DNA of 64,000 nt. Origin: Cacajao melanocephalus. Taxonomy: Eukaryota; Chordata; Mammalia; Primates; Pitheciidae. The translations under genes were made by a program, and so were the position numbers. Positions 51,885-63,748 of this stretch are shown one piece after another; position 1 is the stretch's first letter, and each line of letters opens with the position of its first letter. The notes beneath the pieces are model-generated. The model was not told the DNA's origin. It ran no database searches and was given only the letters and a program-made list of their open reading frames with translations. The stretch spans positions 20,642 to 84,641 of the forward strand of contig CAUYLG010039333.1 of the NCBI GenBank assembly GCA_963573385.1, in the 5' to 3' direction.

Positions 51885-52110
51885 TAGGATATCTTAAATA
51901 TTTTTATTAAGTATTTATACTTTAAATATTTTATGGATATTTACTATATATATTTTCTTTAGGTAAATATTTCATTAAATATTTTATTTTTATAAATACT
52001 TCTATCTTAAATATTTTATCTTATATCCAAAAAATCTTAAATATTTTATTATTTTACTTTTTTATTTTTTCTCATGTGTGCTGTTGCAGAATATCTTAAA
52101 TATTTTATAT
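51885..52110. repeat. AT-rich block with repeated tcttaaatatttta motif
   Basis: The motif atcttaaatattt recurs at about 51,891, 52,005, 52,034 and 52,092, with a variant near 51,921. The region is over 80% A+T by eye. It resembles matrix-attachment-type DNA in composition only. Confidence 0.6.
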
Positions 52111-52222
52111 CTGTAAATAGTCCTCAAGAACACATTAGTAGAAAATGCAAAGTTAGTAAGACCATGTCCTGTTGTTTATTTTTGCCTGCAAAATACTAAG
52201 TTAGTGTTTTTCTTGTTCACAG

Positions 52223-52289
52223 GCTAAAAGGTCAGATTCCTGAAATTAAACAGACTTTGGAAATTCTAAAATACATGCAGAAGAAAAAA
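52223..52289 (+). CDS. VBP1: VBP1 coding exon 3: residues 73-95, end of first helix
   Basis: 67 bases, phase 2 to phase 0. Reads RLKGQIPEIKQTLEILKYMQ then KKK, continuing the N-terminal coiled coil with hydrophobic residues at helical spacing. Acceptor ttgttcacag and donor GTAAGT are both canonical. With exon 2 it adds 64 whole codons. Confidence 0.97.
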
Positions 52290-53357
52290 GTAAGTGTATT
52301 TTTGTTTGTAAATATGAGCGAACTGGGATATATCAGTAGAAGCTCGTCTTCTTTGACTCTTTGGTCACTGATATTTGATCTGTGCTGTGGAATCCAGTCT
52401 GCCTTCTTAAGTACATACACTAATGTTATGTTGTGCTTCTGTAGCAAATGTGGCTTTGTGGTCTTCCCCTGAAAGTCGTTTAATTCTAGGGCCCACACTT
52501 CGATTACTTTGCTTATCTTTAGTGCTTGTGAAACTTAAATGCAATTTGAAATTGTTTTAGGTATACAAAGAAAATGTCTTATTCTGTGCTAGCAGCATCT
52601 AAGGGTTTTTTCTTGTTGTTGTCCTTCTCCCTGAGAATAAGGAGTTAGTTCAAGATTTGTAGAGCTGGAAAGAATCTTAGAGATCATCTGCTTCAGGTAC
52701 TCATTTCATAGTTGAGCAAACGGTTTCAGAGAGATTATACTTGACCAATGTTTATGTAGTTAATTACTGGCAAAACTAAATTTGAGAGTCTTCTAAGTCT
52801 TAATCCAGTATTCATTAAATAAAAGCAGGTTGTAAATATTAAATCTTATAATCATATTGTATTTAAAAGATTGTGTGTGTGTACTTATGATTTTGCTTGA
52901 CTGGTAGAATAACTATTTGTAGTACATTTTACTATGTGGTGAACTTTGTAAGACTTCAGCAACTGATTGATTGGGCATAAAGCACCAATGAAATAATAGC
53001 TAATTTTTATAATAACACTTTCTCTGTTTGTCAGACAGTGGGGTGTGTTTGTGTGTGTACATGTGTGTACTCAGTGCTTACCACTGCCTTCATAGGTGTA
53101 GGGACTCATGATCCTCATTTTACAGATGAAGAACCCAAGACAGAAGTTCAGTGAGGTGCCAGATTTGTACAGCTAGTGAGTAACTGAGCCATAGTCAATG
53201 CCCAGCCATCTGGCTCTAGCATTCATTTATTTTACCACTACACTTAACCTGCGTGATGGTACTATTTTAAATGTCTTAGGTTCAACTGTGCGATCTCTCC
53301 TTTATAACTTTGATATCAAACTGGTCTGTTTATGGCACTGTCATTTTTTTTTTGAAG
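52290..53357 (+). other. VBP1: VBP1 intron 3 with antisense MIR
   Basis: 1.07 kb. An antisense MIR lies at about 52,990-53,220 ('cattttacagatgaagaacccaagac', 'gtacagctagtgagtaactg'), with a GT-rich insert at 53,045-53,072. A further diverged old repeat piece is at 52,660-52,810. The acceptor has a T10 tract ending gaag. Confidence 0.85.
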
Positions 53358-53456
53358 GAGTCCACCAACTCACTGGAGACCAGATTCTTACTGGCAGATA
53401 ACCTGTGTTGCAAAGCTTTGGTTCCTCCTACCGATAAAGTGTGTCTGTGGTTGGGG
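53358..53456 (+). CDS. VBP1: VBP1 coding exon 4: residues 96-128, beta-hairpin region
   Basis: 99 bases, phase 0 both ends. Reads ESTNSLETRFLLADNLCCKA then LVPPTDKVCLWLG. In alpha-class prefoldins this segment makes the beta hairpins that build the double beta-barrel platform holding the six subunits. Acceptor T10-gaag; donor GTGAGT at 53,457, followed 36 bases later by a strong hairpin. Residues 101 (Leu), 112 (Cys) and 116 (Leu) differ from the mammalian protein as I remember it (Met, Tyr, Ser); see findings. Confidence 0.96.
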
Positions 53457-53492
53457 GTGAGTAAGTGTTATAGCCACAGCTGATATGTTTGT

Positions 53493-53528
53493 AAACCAGT
53501 GTGTTTTCTCCAGGAAACACACTGGTTT
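53493..53528. other. Perfect 14-bp hairpin just after the exon 4 donor
   Basis: Arm aaaccagtgtgttt (53,493-53,506) and its exact reverse complement (53,515-53,528) with an 8-base loop. Begins 36 bases inside intron 4. Confidence 0.85.
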
Positions 53529-55046
53529 TGCTAGTATTTTAATAGTATTGATTGAGATGTATAAAGTGTTCATCTCCTTTTGATTGCAAAAGGGACAAAG
53601 GGCAGGGTTCAAGTGGTTCATATTAGAAACTGACTAAAATCAGGAGTGTGATGAAGATCGCAGCAAAAACATACTGAAGTCTCTCCCAATCAACATAAAA
53701 CTTATCAGACAAACCCTGCTTCTCTTCCAGTTAATGCTTTATCTCTCTTAAATATAATGGAGGAAGAGCAATAGAAGTAAAATAGAAGGTACTGCTGAAC
53801 TTTAGATAAATGCTTCTTCCCGTAAGAGTTTAATAATTCTAGAAAGATCTCTCTAAATTTAAGGGGAAAAAGAGTATTGCAAAAAACTTTAGGTCAGAGT
53901 TTATTTTTTAAAACCATATATTTCAGTTTTAGATGATTTCATTGAGCTTGTCTGTGATTTACCTATCTTGCTCTTCTCAGTCCTCTGACTATCCTGCTAG
54001 CTGTCCGTGAATATCGTTACCTCAGGCGAGTTCCCATACAAAGTAGCAAGCCAAGTGTACTTCTCCCAGCTGTCCTATTGGGAGGATTCCCCCTAGCTGC
54101 TGTCCTATAGAGTTACTCCTGAGAGGCACTCTAGTGCTATGAAAGATGGGTAAATTAGCCCAAGGAGGTTTGCTTCTCTGCCCGTTAGGTCATCCTCCTG
54201 ATTTTTGTTAGTTGTAATATTTTCAGAGTTTGTACAACATTTACATTTCACTCTACAATCATAATTCCTACACTTAGTCTTAGTTCTGTATTTAAAAGGA
54301 AGGATTCAGTATCACTAAGGCTTTTAAAAAAATAACTTTGAACATAACAACTATAACTGAGTGTCTAAGGGTTGAATGATTTTCTGTATTCAGTTCTTTT
54401 TGTAGAGATTGCATGGTCTTTTGATTCACAAATTCAAGTGTTACTTGATTTCAGGAAAGATAATTTCTGTTGTGTACTTGAATGTGAATTTTGCTCCACT
54501 TGTTTTATTATCTTTTGGGGATAATAAATATGCATATGTTCGATCTCCTTTGTCTATTTTCAGTACCTATCATGTTCTCTGTTTTCAGTTATTTGATCTG
54601 CTTCATTTTGTGTGATTTCCCCCGGCCACTTCCCCATGACTTTGTGTTTTCCCTTGTAGTTATTCTGTTTTGTTGCTTTTACTCTAACTTTCATAACTGT
54701 TCTTCTGTTTCTCTTTCTCTTCATTTTCTTTGCTGATCTTCCAGCTCTTTTCATCTTTTCCTTCTTTTATTCCTCTTGAATGCTTAAATCCTCATTTCAC
54801 CACTCATAGACTAGCACTTCCCACAATCTTCCCCATCTCAGTAAATGGTAGAATCTTTTGCCTGGTTGCCCAGAACAAAAATCTTTGAGTCTTCTTTGAC
54901 TCTTCTCTATTTTATGTCTCTCATCGAGTCCTTCAGCAAACCCCATTGGTTCTTTCATCTGAATGGATCAAGAAGCCAACTATATCTCACTGTTATTGTG
55001 GTCCAGGCCACCTTTGTCTCTTGCCAGGACTGTGGGAATAATGTCT

Positions 55047-55515
55047 GTATTAGTTTTCTGGTGATACCATAATAAAAGTACCACAAACTGAGTGGCTTTA
55101 ACAACTGAAATTGATTTTCTCACAGTTCTGGAGGCCAGAAGTCTGTGATCAGCTCCAGAATCAAGGTTGATTCCTTCTGAGGGCTGTGAGGGGCAATCTG
55201 TTCCAGCCTTCTGTCTTAGCTTCTGATGTTTGCAGACAGTCTTTGGCATCTTGATGTGTAGAAGCATCACTGTGATCTATGCCCTTCATCTTCACATGTA
55301 TGCAGGCATGTGTCCAAATTTTTCCTTTTAAAAGACCCTATTTCCAAATAAGATTACATTCTGAGCTACTAGGGGTTAGGAGTTCAACTTATTTTTTTGT
55401 TGGGGAGACAGAATTCAATCCATAATACCTTACTTCCACACAAGGTCACATTCACTAGCATAAGGGGCCAAACTTCAGTATCTTTTTTGCAGGACACTGT
55501 TTAACCCATAATAAC
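55047..55515 (-). repeat. MaLR-type LTR, antisense, within L2
   Basis: Starts 'ctgtattagttttctggtgataccataataaaagtacc', then 'ttctcacagttctggaggccagaag', 'ccttctgagggctgtgagggg' and 'ctactaggggttaggagttcaac', the antisense MaLR/MLT1-like order; the tail to about 55,515 is less certain. Confidence 0.75.
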
Positions 55516-55694
55516 ATCCTAATTCACTTTCTTTCTTCTGCCTTTGCTGGAATTCCTAAAGCCTTTCCAGCAATCTCAGTCAGGTCATGCCATTATTCTG
55601 CCCAAAATCTTTGAGTCGTTTCTTATCACAGTCTGAGGAAAAGTCCAAGTTCTTGAGTGGCTGACAAGTTCCTGCACATCCTGGTACTGTGGTA

Positions 55695-56051
<357 letters not shown>

Positions 56052-56734
56052 TAATGCCCTAATTCCTTGATTGGCCACACTTGGACTTTTTGCCGGACCT
56101 TGAGCATGCTGGCAATGGCCCTGCCTCAGAACCTTTATTCTAGCTGTTTCCTCTGCTTAAGCTGCCAGAGTAATGCTTTTAAAACATGTCAAGTCATTCC
56201 ACTTCCTGCCTGAGACTCCAGTGGCTTTCGTCACCAAGGGTGGAATACAGAGGTGTCTTTTCCACAAGACAGCCCCCCTTCCTCTCAGCACTCATTTCTG
56301 CTCATTCTTCTGCTCATGCCATGGTGGCCCCCTAAGTGTTCCTGGAACCTGCCAGCGTGGCCCCACATTTCTACTTCTGTGCTCTTCACACTCAATCTTT
56401 TGAGTTCTCTGTTTCAATTGTTAGCTCCCCCAGGGACCTGCTCTGACTTGTCTGTCAGCATTCCTTGGTGTCACCCTGTTTATCCTGTACTGTTTTCCTT
56501 CAAAGCACTTAGCACTCCCTGATATGTTATTGATTGATGTATTTACCAGTTGCCTGACACTAATAAGTGCTCAGTAAAAATTTTTCTTGGGCGAATGACA
56601 TTTTTGTTGGTATTTTGTCAGTTCGTACATGCTAATGGTTAAAAGAGCAAATAAGACAGAAAGTTTTACAATAGAAAGCCACATGCTCTTGCTTCATCCC
56701 CGGGTGCACCCACTTTTAATCATGTCTGTACATC

Positions 56735-57570
56735 CATATGGGTGTAAATATTGGGGGTTTTGTTAATTGTTTTTACAAAAATGGGATATATATTGTTCAT
56801 TACCTGACTTTTCACTTAATAGCACAAATGTCTTTACTTGTGAGTAGACACAGAGTTTGCCTCCTTGATATTATTGGCTTACTGTTTTGTGGTAGGGCTA
56901 TGTGATAATATTCCCAAGTCCAGGGGTGTTTAGATTGTTTTCAGGTTTCTTGTAGAGTGAGCGAGCGATGCTGTAGTAAATATTTTCGCACATATAGACT
57001 TGTACACAAAGGCATATTTTTGTGTGCTGCTTTGAAATGGAATTGTTATGTCTAAGAGTATGCAGATTTAACATGTTGATGGATACTATGAAATTGCTCT
57101 CCAGAAAAGACTACCAATTTTCATTTTCTCCAACAATACATGGAAATACCCTTTTATTCATAGTCTCACCCACGTTTTTAGATTTTTGCTAGTTTTATGG
57201 GTGAAAATGGTATTATCTTATAAGTTTTTGTTTGACAAAATGCTCATTCATATTTCCTCTTCTGTTTCTCTTCCTAATTATGTTGTTGGTCCATTTTTCT
57301 GTTGGATTCTTTGTTTTTTTTTTTTTTTGAAAGACATTTAGGTTTTCTTTATATATTATATATTTGGGATGCAGAGTCTTCTCTTCATATTGCAGATACT
57401 TTTTCTCATCTGTCACTTGTCTTTTGTGGTACCTCATAAGTTTTAAATTTTAATGTAATCAACTTTATCAGATGTTGGTGATTTTATTTATGTAAACAGT
57501 GTATCCCTTTCACCAAATTTGCAAACATTTTCTTTTTCCTAATATTTATATACTTAATTTTTTTAGAAAA
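56735..57570 (-). repeat. L1M LINE, antisense
   Basis: 'gtttagattgttttcaggtttcttg', 'gaaatggaattgttatgtctaagagtatgcag' and 'gaaattgctctccagaaaagactacc' are diverged antisense L1M phrases. No open frame. Confidence 0.65.
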
Positions 57571-57595
57571 CTTTTTTGTTAAGGATAAAATGGAA

Positions 57596-58980
57596 AGATA
57601 AGCAACTCAGCAAGATAATTCTTGAGTGACTTCCAAAAGGAGGGCCTCCCAATGGCCAGAAAACATATGAAAAGTTGTCCCACTTCATTAGTAAACAGGG
57701 AAATGCAAATTAAAGGCACAATGTGATCTCACTGTGCATCCACCAGAATGGTAGAGTGATACTAAGTGATGGTAGGATATGGAACAGTGAGAACACGATT
57801 TACTGTTGGTGAAGGTGTAAATGGACCCAGCCACTGGGGAAACTGGCACTATCTGTTAAAGCAGAACATATGCATTGCCTATGCGTCTTGCTATCTATAA
57901 TAGATATATATAAATATTAACTAAAAGAGAGGTATAAGAATGTTCATATCAACTCTGTGGTAACCAAAACCTGGAAACAACTCAAATGTTCATCACAGTT
58001 GAATGGATGACTAAATCATGATGTGTTCAAACCATGGAATACTGTACAGTACAGAGGAGGAATGAATGGCTGCTACACACTAGCACCGCAAGGGTGATTT
58101 TCACAAACAAGGTTGAGTGAAAGAAATGCATAGCAAATCACCACAAATTTAGAGGCTTAAAACAATATCCATTATCTCCTAGCTGTGTAGGTCAGAAATC
58201 CAGGTGAGCTCGGCTGGGTCCTCTGTCCAGGGTCCCATAAAGCCAGAATTAAATTGTCAACAGGGCTGTACTCCTTACTAGCAGCTCTGGGGTTGGTAGG
58301 GGAATTAGGTTTCAGCCTCATGCATGTTGTTGGCAAAATCCAGTTCTGTGTGGTTGAGGTCCCTGTTTCCTTGCTGCCTGTTGTCCAGGAGTCAGTCTCA
58401 GCTTCTAGAGGCCACCTGGAAGCCTTGGCTTGTGGTCCTTTATATTTTCAAAGCAGTGATATGACTATTCTTTCTTATATTTCAGATCTTTCAAACTTCT
58501 CATTCTGCTGCGAGCCAGAAACTTCTCATTCTGCTGTTCTTAAGGGCTCATGTAATTAGATTAGGTTTACCCAGGCAGTCTGTATATTAAGGTCAACTCT
58601 GACAAATGACATAAATATCTCATCAAAGTCACAGATTCCAGAGACTAGAATGGGACAGCTATTATGGGAGCCATAATTCTTGCCTACTGTAGAAGTCAGT
58701 CACAAAAGAGCACATATACTGTGTCACTCTGTTTATGTAAAGTTGTAATACAGGCAAAACTATGCTCCAAGCCAGGATAATGGTTACCTTTGGGGTCAGG
58801 TGCTGGTGGTAACTGGAAGGGTTCACAAGGAAGCTTTGGGGTGTTGGTAATAACCTGTCCTCGATCTGGATGCTGGTTCCACAGGTGTGTTAAGTTTGTG
58901 AAAATACATCAAGCTATATATGATGTGAATACTTTATGTATATAATGTATATAAACAAAAAATCAGAAAACTGCCTAAAG
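57596..58980 (+). repeat. L1M LINE, sense, interrupted by another old element
   Basis: ORF2-end text at 57,596-58,118 ('gggaaatgcaaattaaaggcacaatgtgatctc', 'ctggaaacaactcaaatgttcatc', 'gaatggatgactaaatc') resumes at about 58,690 ('gtcagtcacaaaagagcacatatac') and ends near 58,980. Between them, 58,128-58,688 is a separate old block ('caaatcaccacaaatttagaggcttaaaac') probably an LTR; inside it aaacttctcattctgctg occurs twice, 26 bases apart (58,493 and 58,519). Confidence 0.75.
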
Positions 58981-59049
58981 CAAAGTGTAAGTGAATGAAT
59001 CTGTTATTAGTCAGGGTTCAACCAGAGAAATAGAACCGGAAAGATATAG

Positions 59050-59466
<417 letters not shown>

Positions 59467-60139
59467 CCCCTCTGTTTCTTCTATATCAAGAATCCTGGTT
59501 TTCAGAAATACCAAGGGTGTTAGAATTGAACTAGACAACATTACTATCCACAAACAAAACTTTCTTAGAATAACACCACCCAACGCTGTTACCACTGACA
59601 TTTTTGCATGTGTTCTTCCTGTCCTTAACCATTCTTTATAAGGTTGTTCTCATATTGTTGGAGCACAGAGCCAGTATGTACTGTTTGCTTGCTCTCTCTC
59701 GTGTCTTTCATTTATCCTTGTTCTTTGTGTAAATATTGAATGCACATCATAGTCTTTATGTTGCTGTCCCCCAAGTCATTTTGATTTGACTGTTACTCAT
59801 TCGTCTGATACTCTAGTAGATTGCGTTAAGATTTATGGGGATGATGGTCTCTTAGTTGTCTGATATTGCTAACAACTTGTCTCTGGCCTTTGTACTTGAA
59901 ATTCAGTTTTGCTGGATATAATATCGTAAGCTCATGTTTTATTTCCTTGAGCATTTTATACATTGCTCCGTTTTCTTTTGTCGTAAAGCATCACTGTCAA
60001 AAAGTGTGATGGCAAATTGATTTTATTCCTTTATGAGTAACGTGTTCTTTTTGCCTGGATGCTCAAAGGACTTTTGGGTCAGTTTCCCCCAGGTATACAG
60101 TGTACCCTTTCATTTCATTTTATGTGTCATTTCACTTAC

Positions 60140-60143
<4 letters not shown>

Positions 60144-60193
<50 letters not shown>

Positions 60194-60194
60194 C
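60144..60194. repeat. (GT)n microsatellite
   Basis: About 20 GT units followed by 'atgtatgtac'. L1-like antisense text ('ttcagttttgctggatataatatcg') precedes it at 59,880-60,020. Confidence 0.95.
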
Positions 60195-60769
60195 ATGGGT
60201 GTGTGACATTTCAGGAACATTTTGTTGAAATGAAGGATTTACAGTTTTTTGTGGTCCCCTGCTTTGGTTTTTTTCCTTGTGGATTCTTGTTATATTTTTT
60301 ATGTTCAGTCTTTGCTTATGTTGAATATTTTTATCCTATCTGAATTTTAATATAATTTTCTAATTATAGATTGGATTATTCAGTAAATAAGTATTTATTT
60401 CATGTTGTCTTGTTTAATCCTTACAAGAATACTTTGAGTAATTTAAATATTCCATTTGCAAGATGTGGAAAGTGGTTTAGGAAATGCTCAGTGGTAAGTC
60501 AGGTGATGGGGGAGTTCAAAGCTGTAAAAGGTATGGTTTCCCCCTTCCAAGGTATATGCATCCCTAAATATTGGCATTAACACTGTATCTTCAGGATGAC
60601 AGACATATCACCTTGCCTTAATCCCTAACATCTGTCAGAAGTAGTAGGAAGGGACAAGTAAAAGCTAGCTGTCTTTCTTACCTGAAAAATTTTAAATTAA
60701 TATATGTCAAACTCATAATTTATTTAAATTGATGCAAACTTAACACTATTTAGTGTCACGAGGGAGGTA

Positions 60770-60945
60770 GTAGAAAGGATTTTGTATCTAAACATGCTGG
60801 TTTCTCATCCTGACTCTCCCATTTACTCACTAGCTATGCCACCCAATGCAACTTCAGCCTTCACTGCTCTAATGTGAAGAAGATAACTTTGGCCTCACCA
60901 GGGTTGAGAATTAAATGATACAATGTATGTAAATATATTATTTAA
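60770..60945 (+). repeat. MIR SINE
   Basis: 'aaacatgctggtttctcatcctgactctcccatttactcac' and 'gttgagaattaaatgatacaatgtatg' in sense MIR order. Confidence 0.7.
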
Positions 60946-60950
60946 CCAAG

Positions 60951-61155
60951 GGGTCAGCAAACTTTCTGTAAAATGTCAAATAGTAAATATTTTTGGTTTT
61001 GAAGATCACATGGTCTCTGTCACAACTACTCAGTTCTGCCATTGTGATATGAAAGCCTGAGTAGAGAATAGCTGGGCTCCAGTGAAACTTAACTTACAAC
61101 AAAGGAAGCAGGCTGGGTTTGACCTGAGGGTTGTAGTTTGCCCACACTTACTCTA
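60951..61155 (+). mobile_element. hAT (Charlie-type) non-autonomous transposon
   Basis: Opens 'aaggggtcagcaaactttctgtaaaatg' and closes 'gggttgtagtttgcccacac', imperfect inverted ends; internal 'atagtaaatatttttggttttg' and 'catggtctctgtcacaactactcagttctgcc' belong to a widespread hAT MITE family. Lies 54 bases before exon 5. Confidence 0.8.
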
Positions 61156-61209
61156 ACCTGTAAAGCACTGTGTAAATATTGAGTAATTGTCATGACTTTC
61201 TCTCTTCAG

Positions 61210-61348
61210 GCTAATGTAATGCTTGAATATGATATTGATGAAGCTCAGGCATTGTTGGAAAAGAATTTATTGACTGCCACAAAGAATCTTGATTCCCTTG
61301 AGGAAGACCTTGACTTTCTTCGAGATCAATTTACTACCACAGAAGTCA
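61210..61348 (+). CDS. VBP1: VBP1 coding exon 5: residues 129-175, second helix
   Basis: 139 bases, phase 0 to phase 1. Reads ANVMLEYDIDEAQALLEKNL, then LTATKNLDSLEEDLDFLRDQ and FTTTEV: a long acidic helix with leucines at heptad spacing, the C-terminal arm that packs against the first helix. Acceptor ctctcttcag is good; donor GTATCC at 61,349 is weak, with mismatches to the +4 to +6 consensus. Residue 149 is Leu where I remember Ser. Asn175 is split with exon 6. Confidence 0.97.
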
Positions 61349-61409
61349 GTATCCTTTCTTGAAAAGCAAGGGAAAAAAGGTGAAAGATTTTTTAAAAAAA
61401 CATTCTTTC

Positions 61410-61571
61410 GTGGGGGGAGGGAGAGCATTAGGAAAATAGCTAAGGCATGCTGGGCTTAATACCTAGGTGATGGGTTGATAGGTGCAGCAAACCACCACAG
61501 CACATGTTTACCTATGTAACAAACGTGCACATCCTGCACATGTACCCTAGAACCAAAAAAAAAAAATTAGA
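61410..61571 (+). mobile_element. 5'-truncated L1 (L1PA/PB-type) 3' end
   Basis: 'ggggggagggagagcattagg', 'taatacctaggtgatgggttg' and 'atgtaacaaacgtgcacatcctgc' are the primate L1 3' UTR in sense, ending 'ctagaacc' and an A-run. It begins only 60 bases after exon 5. I see no clear target duplication. Confidence 0.9.
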
Positions 61572-62189
61572 ATGCAGAAAAACCCCACATTGTTTCTTAT
61601 ATTACTTTGGTGGGAAGAATTTTCTTATTATGCTAATACAAGGTTGTACATTTTATGAGATAATAAATAACATATTTGGAACTAATAGTTAAATTAGTTT
61701 GTAAATAGATTAGTGACTTTGAAATGTGATATGGAAACAGCAAATTCACATAGGTGAATGAGTATTTTTCTTCCAGATATTTTCCGAAGATAACTTTATA
61801 GCTGGTTAAATAGTTTAATTTCACAAGCATTTGTTAAGGGTCTCCTATGTTCCTGCAAATGTGCTAAGCCATATGGGGCATGAAAATCAATTTTACAAAA
61901 GAGTGGCACTGTTTTTCTGTGTTAGAACTCTACATGTAAAACAGCTAAATGATAATTCATAGCAAAGTAGAAGTAAGTTCACATACGCAACACCAAGGCA
62001 ATTTGGGAAAGATAGATGTAGGCTGGAGTTAGTTCAAAGAAGGCTTTGTTGAGAAGATAAAAGTTAGGCTGCTTTTGTAAAGGCAGTGTAGGATTTAGAT
62101 CAGCAGAGAGAAGAGGTTGGAGTGGGGTATTCTGGTCAAGGGGGAAGGCAAGCTCTTTGCCTTTCTTCTCTGGCCTGTGTTTTCCTCCT

Positions 62190-62830
62190 GCTTTCTGTCT
62201 CACAGTCACCCAAGACAAAAACACAGGAGTCACCTCTCACACTTCTCTCTTCCTCACAACCAGTAGTAAATCCATCACCAGGTTCACATCAAATTTCCCT
62301 CATAAATCTCTCTACTCATTGCTGTTCTTGTTCTGGGCCTCCAAAACCTGCACTCAGTAGCATTTTAGGTTCTTCTCATTCCGTCTGTCCTTCCCACTGT
62401 CTCCAGTATGAATTTACTAGGTCACTCATCTTATTTTTATTCCTCTGGTTACAATATTTCACTGGTTCCTTGTTACTTACAAGATATACATATAGGCACT
62501 TCCCCAGTGCATTCCAGGTTCCAGATAACCTGGAATGCACTGTTATTGTACACACTCCCCAAATGTGCCACACCCTTTGCATTTCTACACTTTGTTCCTC
62601 CTAACTGGAATGACTTTCCCATATTTACAAGAGGTGCTCGTTTTTACCCTTTTACCCTAAATATCTCAGTTCAAGCATCAGAGCATTCCTGAACATTTTC
62701 TAATCTTCAGGGTGTTTTCTTGTGTGCTTAACACATTCTACTTAGTTTTCTCTTGCCAAACCGTGAGCTCTTCAAACGTAGGAGCTGCACTTTCTCTTTG
62801 CCAGTGTGTGGCATGTGGCAGGTGTTTATG
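62190..62830 (+). repeat. L2 LINE, long 3' fragment
   Basis: Sense L2: 'ctgtccttcccactgtctcc', 'ctaactggaatgactttccc', 'ctcagttcaagcatcagagcattcctgaacat' in pieces, and 'gtgagctcttcaaacgtaggagctgc'. The 160-codon frame at 62,122-62,604 is a by-product. Confidence 0.8.
62505..62542. other. Perfect 16-bp hairpin inside L2 in intron 5
   Basis: cagtgcattccaggtt at 62,505-62,520 and its exact reverse complement at 62,527-62,542 around a 6-base loop (ccagat). Confidence 0.9.
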
Positions 62831-63677
62831 GTTGGCTAAGGGAAGGCAGGACAGTTGGGGCCTAGTGCAGGGATCATCATCTGGCGGGTAGTGTGGAAAC
62901 TTCATTCAGCTGTGAGATGATGAGGACCTAGGAGGGGTGGTGCTTGTGGAAAGTAAAAGATATTAAATGTGGGAGAAAAAACAGGATTCAGTGACTTAGA
63001 TAGGTACAGGAGCCAAAAGAGAGGAAATCCTTTAAGATGAGTCCTACAAGTTAGTTGAATGCCATTTGTTATTGCTAGTATTGCAAAAGGTAGGAAAGAT
63101 ATGCAGACATGTGAGGGAGCTAGGGTGGACGGTCTCTGTTACAGTGACTATTCTGCTGGAGTCTAAGCTCCATGAGGGAAAGGACTTCACCTGTCTTATT
63201 CAGGGCTTTGTATAGTGCCTCATCAGAAACACAGTAGATGCTTAACAAACTGGTTAAGCCAAAGGGAGGGTAAGAGATAAAATGATTGATAATTGTACTA
63301 ATATGAATATTACATGGCAGGACATGGGTTGAGTGATCTTTGAAATTTCTTGGATGAGGGACTGTCTTTAAAACTGTTGAGAGTGTCTAGTACGTATTTA
63401 TTAAATATATTATAGTTGACTAGTTGACAATTGACTAATACCATAGCAAATAATTGGTTAACAATTGTTGATTTGAGTCCTTAGTTTTGATAGAGTTTAA
63501 CTACAGTATTTTCCTAGCAATTGACATTATAGCAGGATGTCTTACAATACTATTTGCTACCAGTATTTGTGTATGTGTGATTTATGTGCCTTTGATTCAT
63601 TGCATGAGTAGAGTGAATAGTCATTGCATGCATCGTCTTTAGAATTGCATTTCCATTTTCTTTGACAATTCTTGCAG

Positions 63678-63748
63678 ATATGGCCAGGGTTTATAATTGG
63701 GATGTAAAAAGAAGAAACAAGGATGATTCTGCCAAGAACAAAGCATAA
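63678..63748 (+). CDS. VBP1: VBP1 coding exon 6: residues 175-197 and stop
   Basis: 71 bases, entering in phase 1. Reads (N)MARVYNWDVKRRNKDDSAKN then KA and TAA at 63,746-63,748: the end of the second helix and a basic, charged tail. Acceptor attcttgcag is canonical. The complete frame sums to 594 bases (197 residues plus stop), with no internal stop or frameshift, so the gene is intact. Residue 193 is Ala; I recall a Thr/Ala difference at this position among sequences but am not certain. Confidence 0.97.

Larger units (their letters stand above)
61349..63677 (+). other. VBP1: VBP1 intron 5
   Basis: 2.3 kb with weak donor GTATCC and acceptor attcttgcag. Carries an L1 3' end, a long L2 fragment with a hairpin and an L2 terminus (63,140-63,265). 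61,580-62,180 and 63,270-63,670 contain nothing recognised. Confidence 0.9.

Noticed and set aside
62122..62604. 160-codon open frame on the plus strand
   Set aside because: It runs through an L2 3' fragment in a VBP1 intron and has no domain I recognise.
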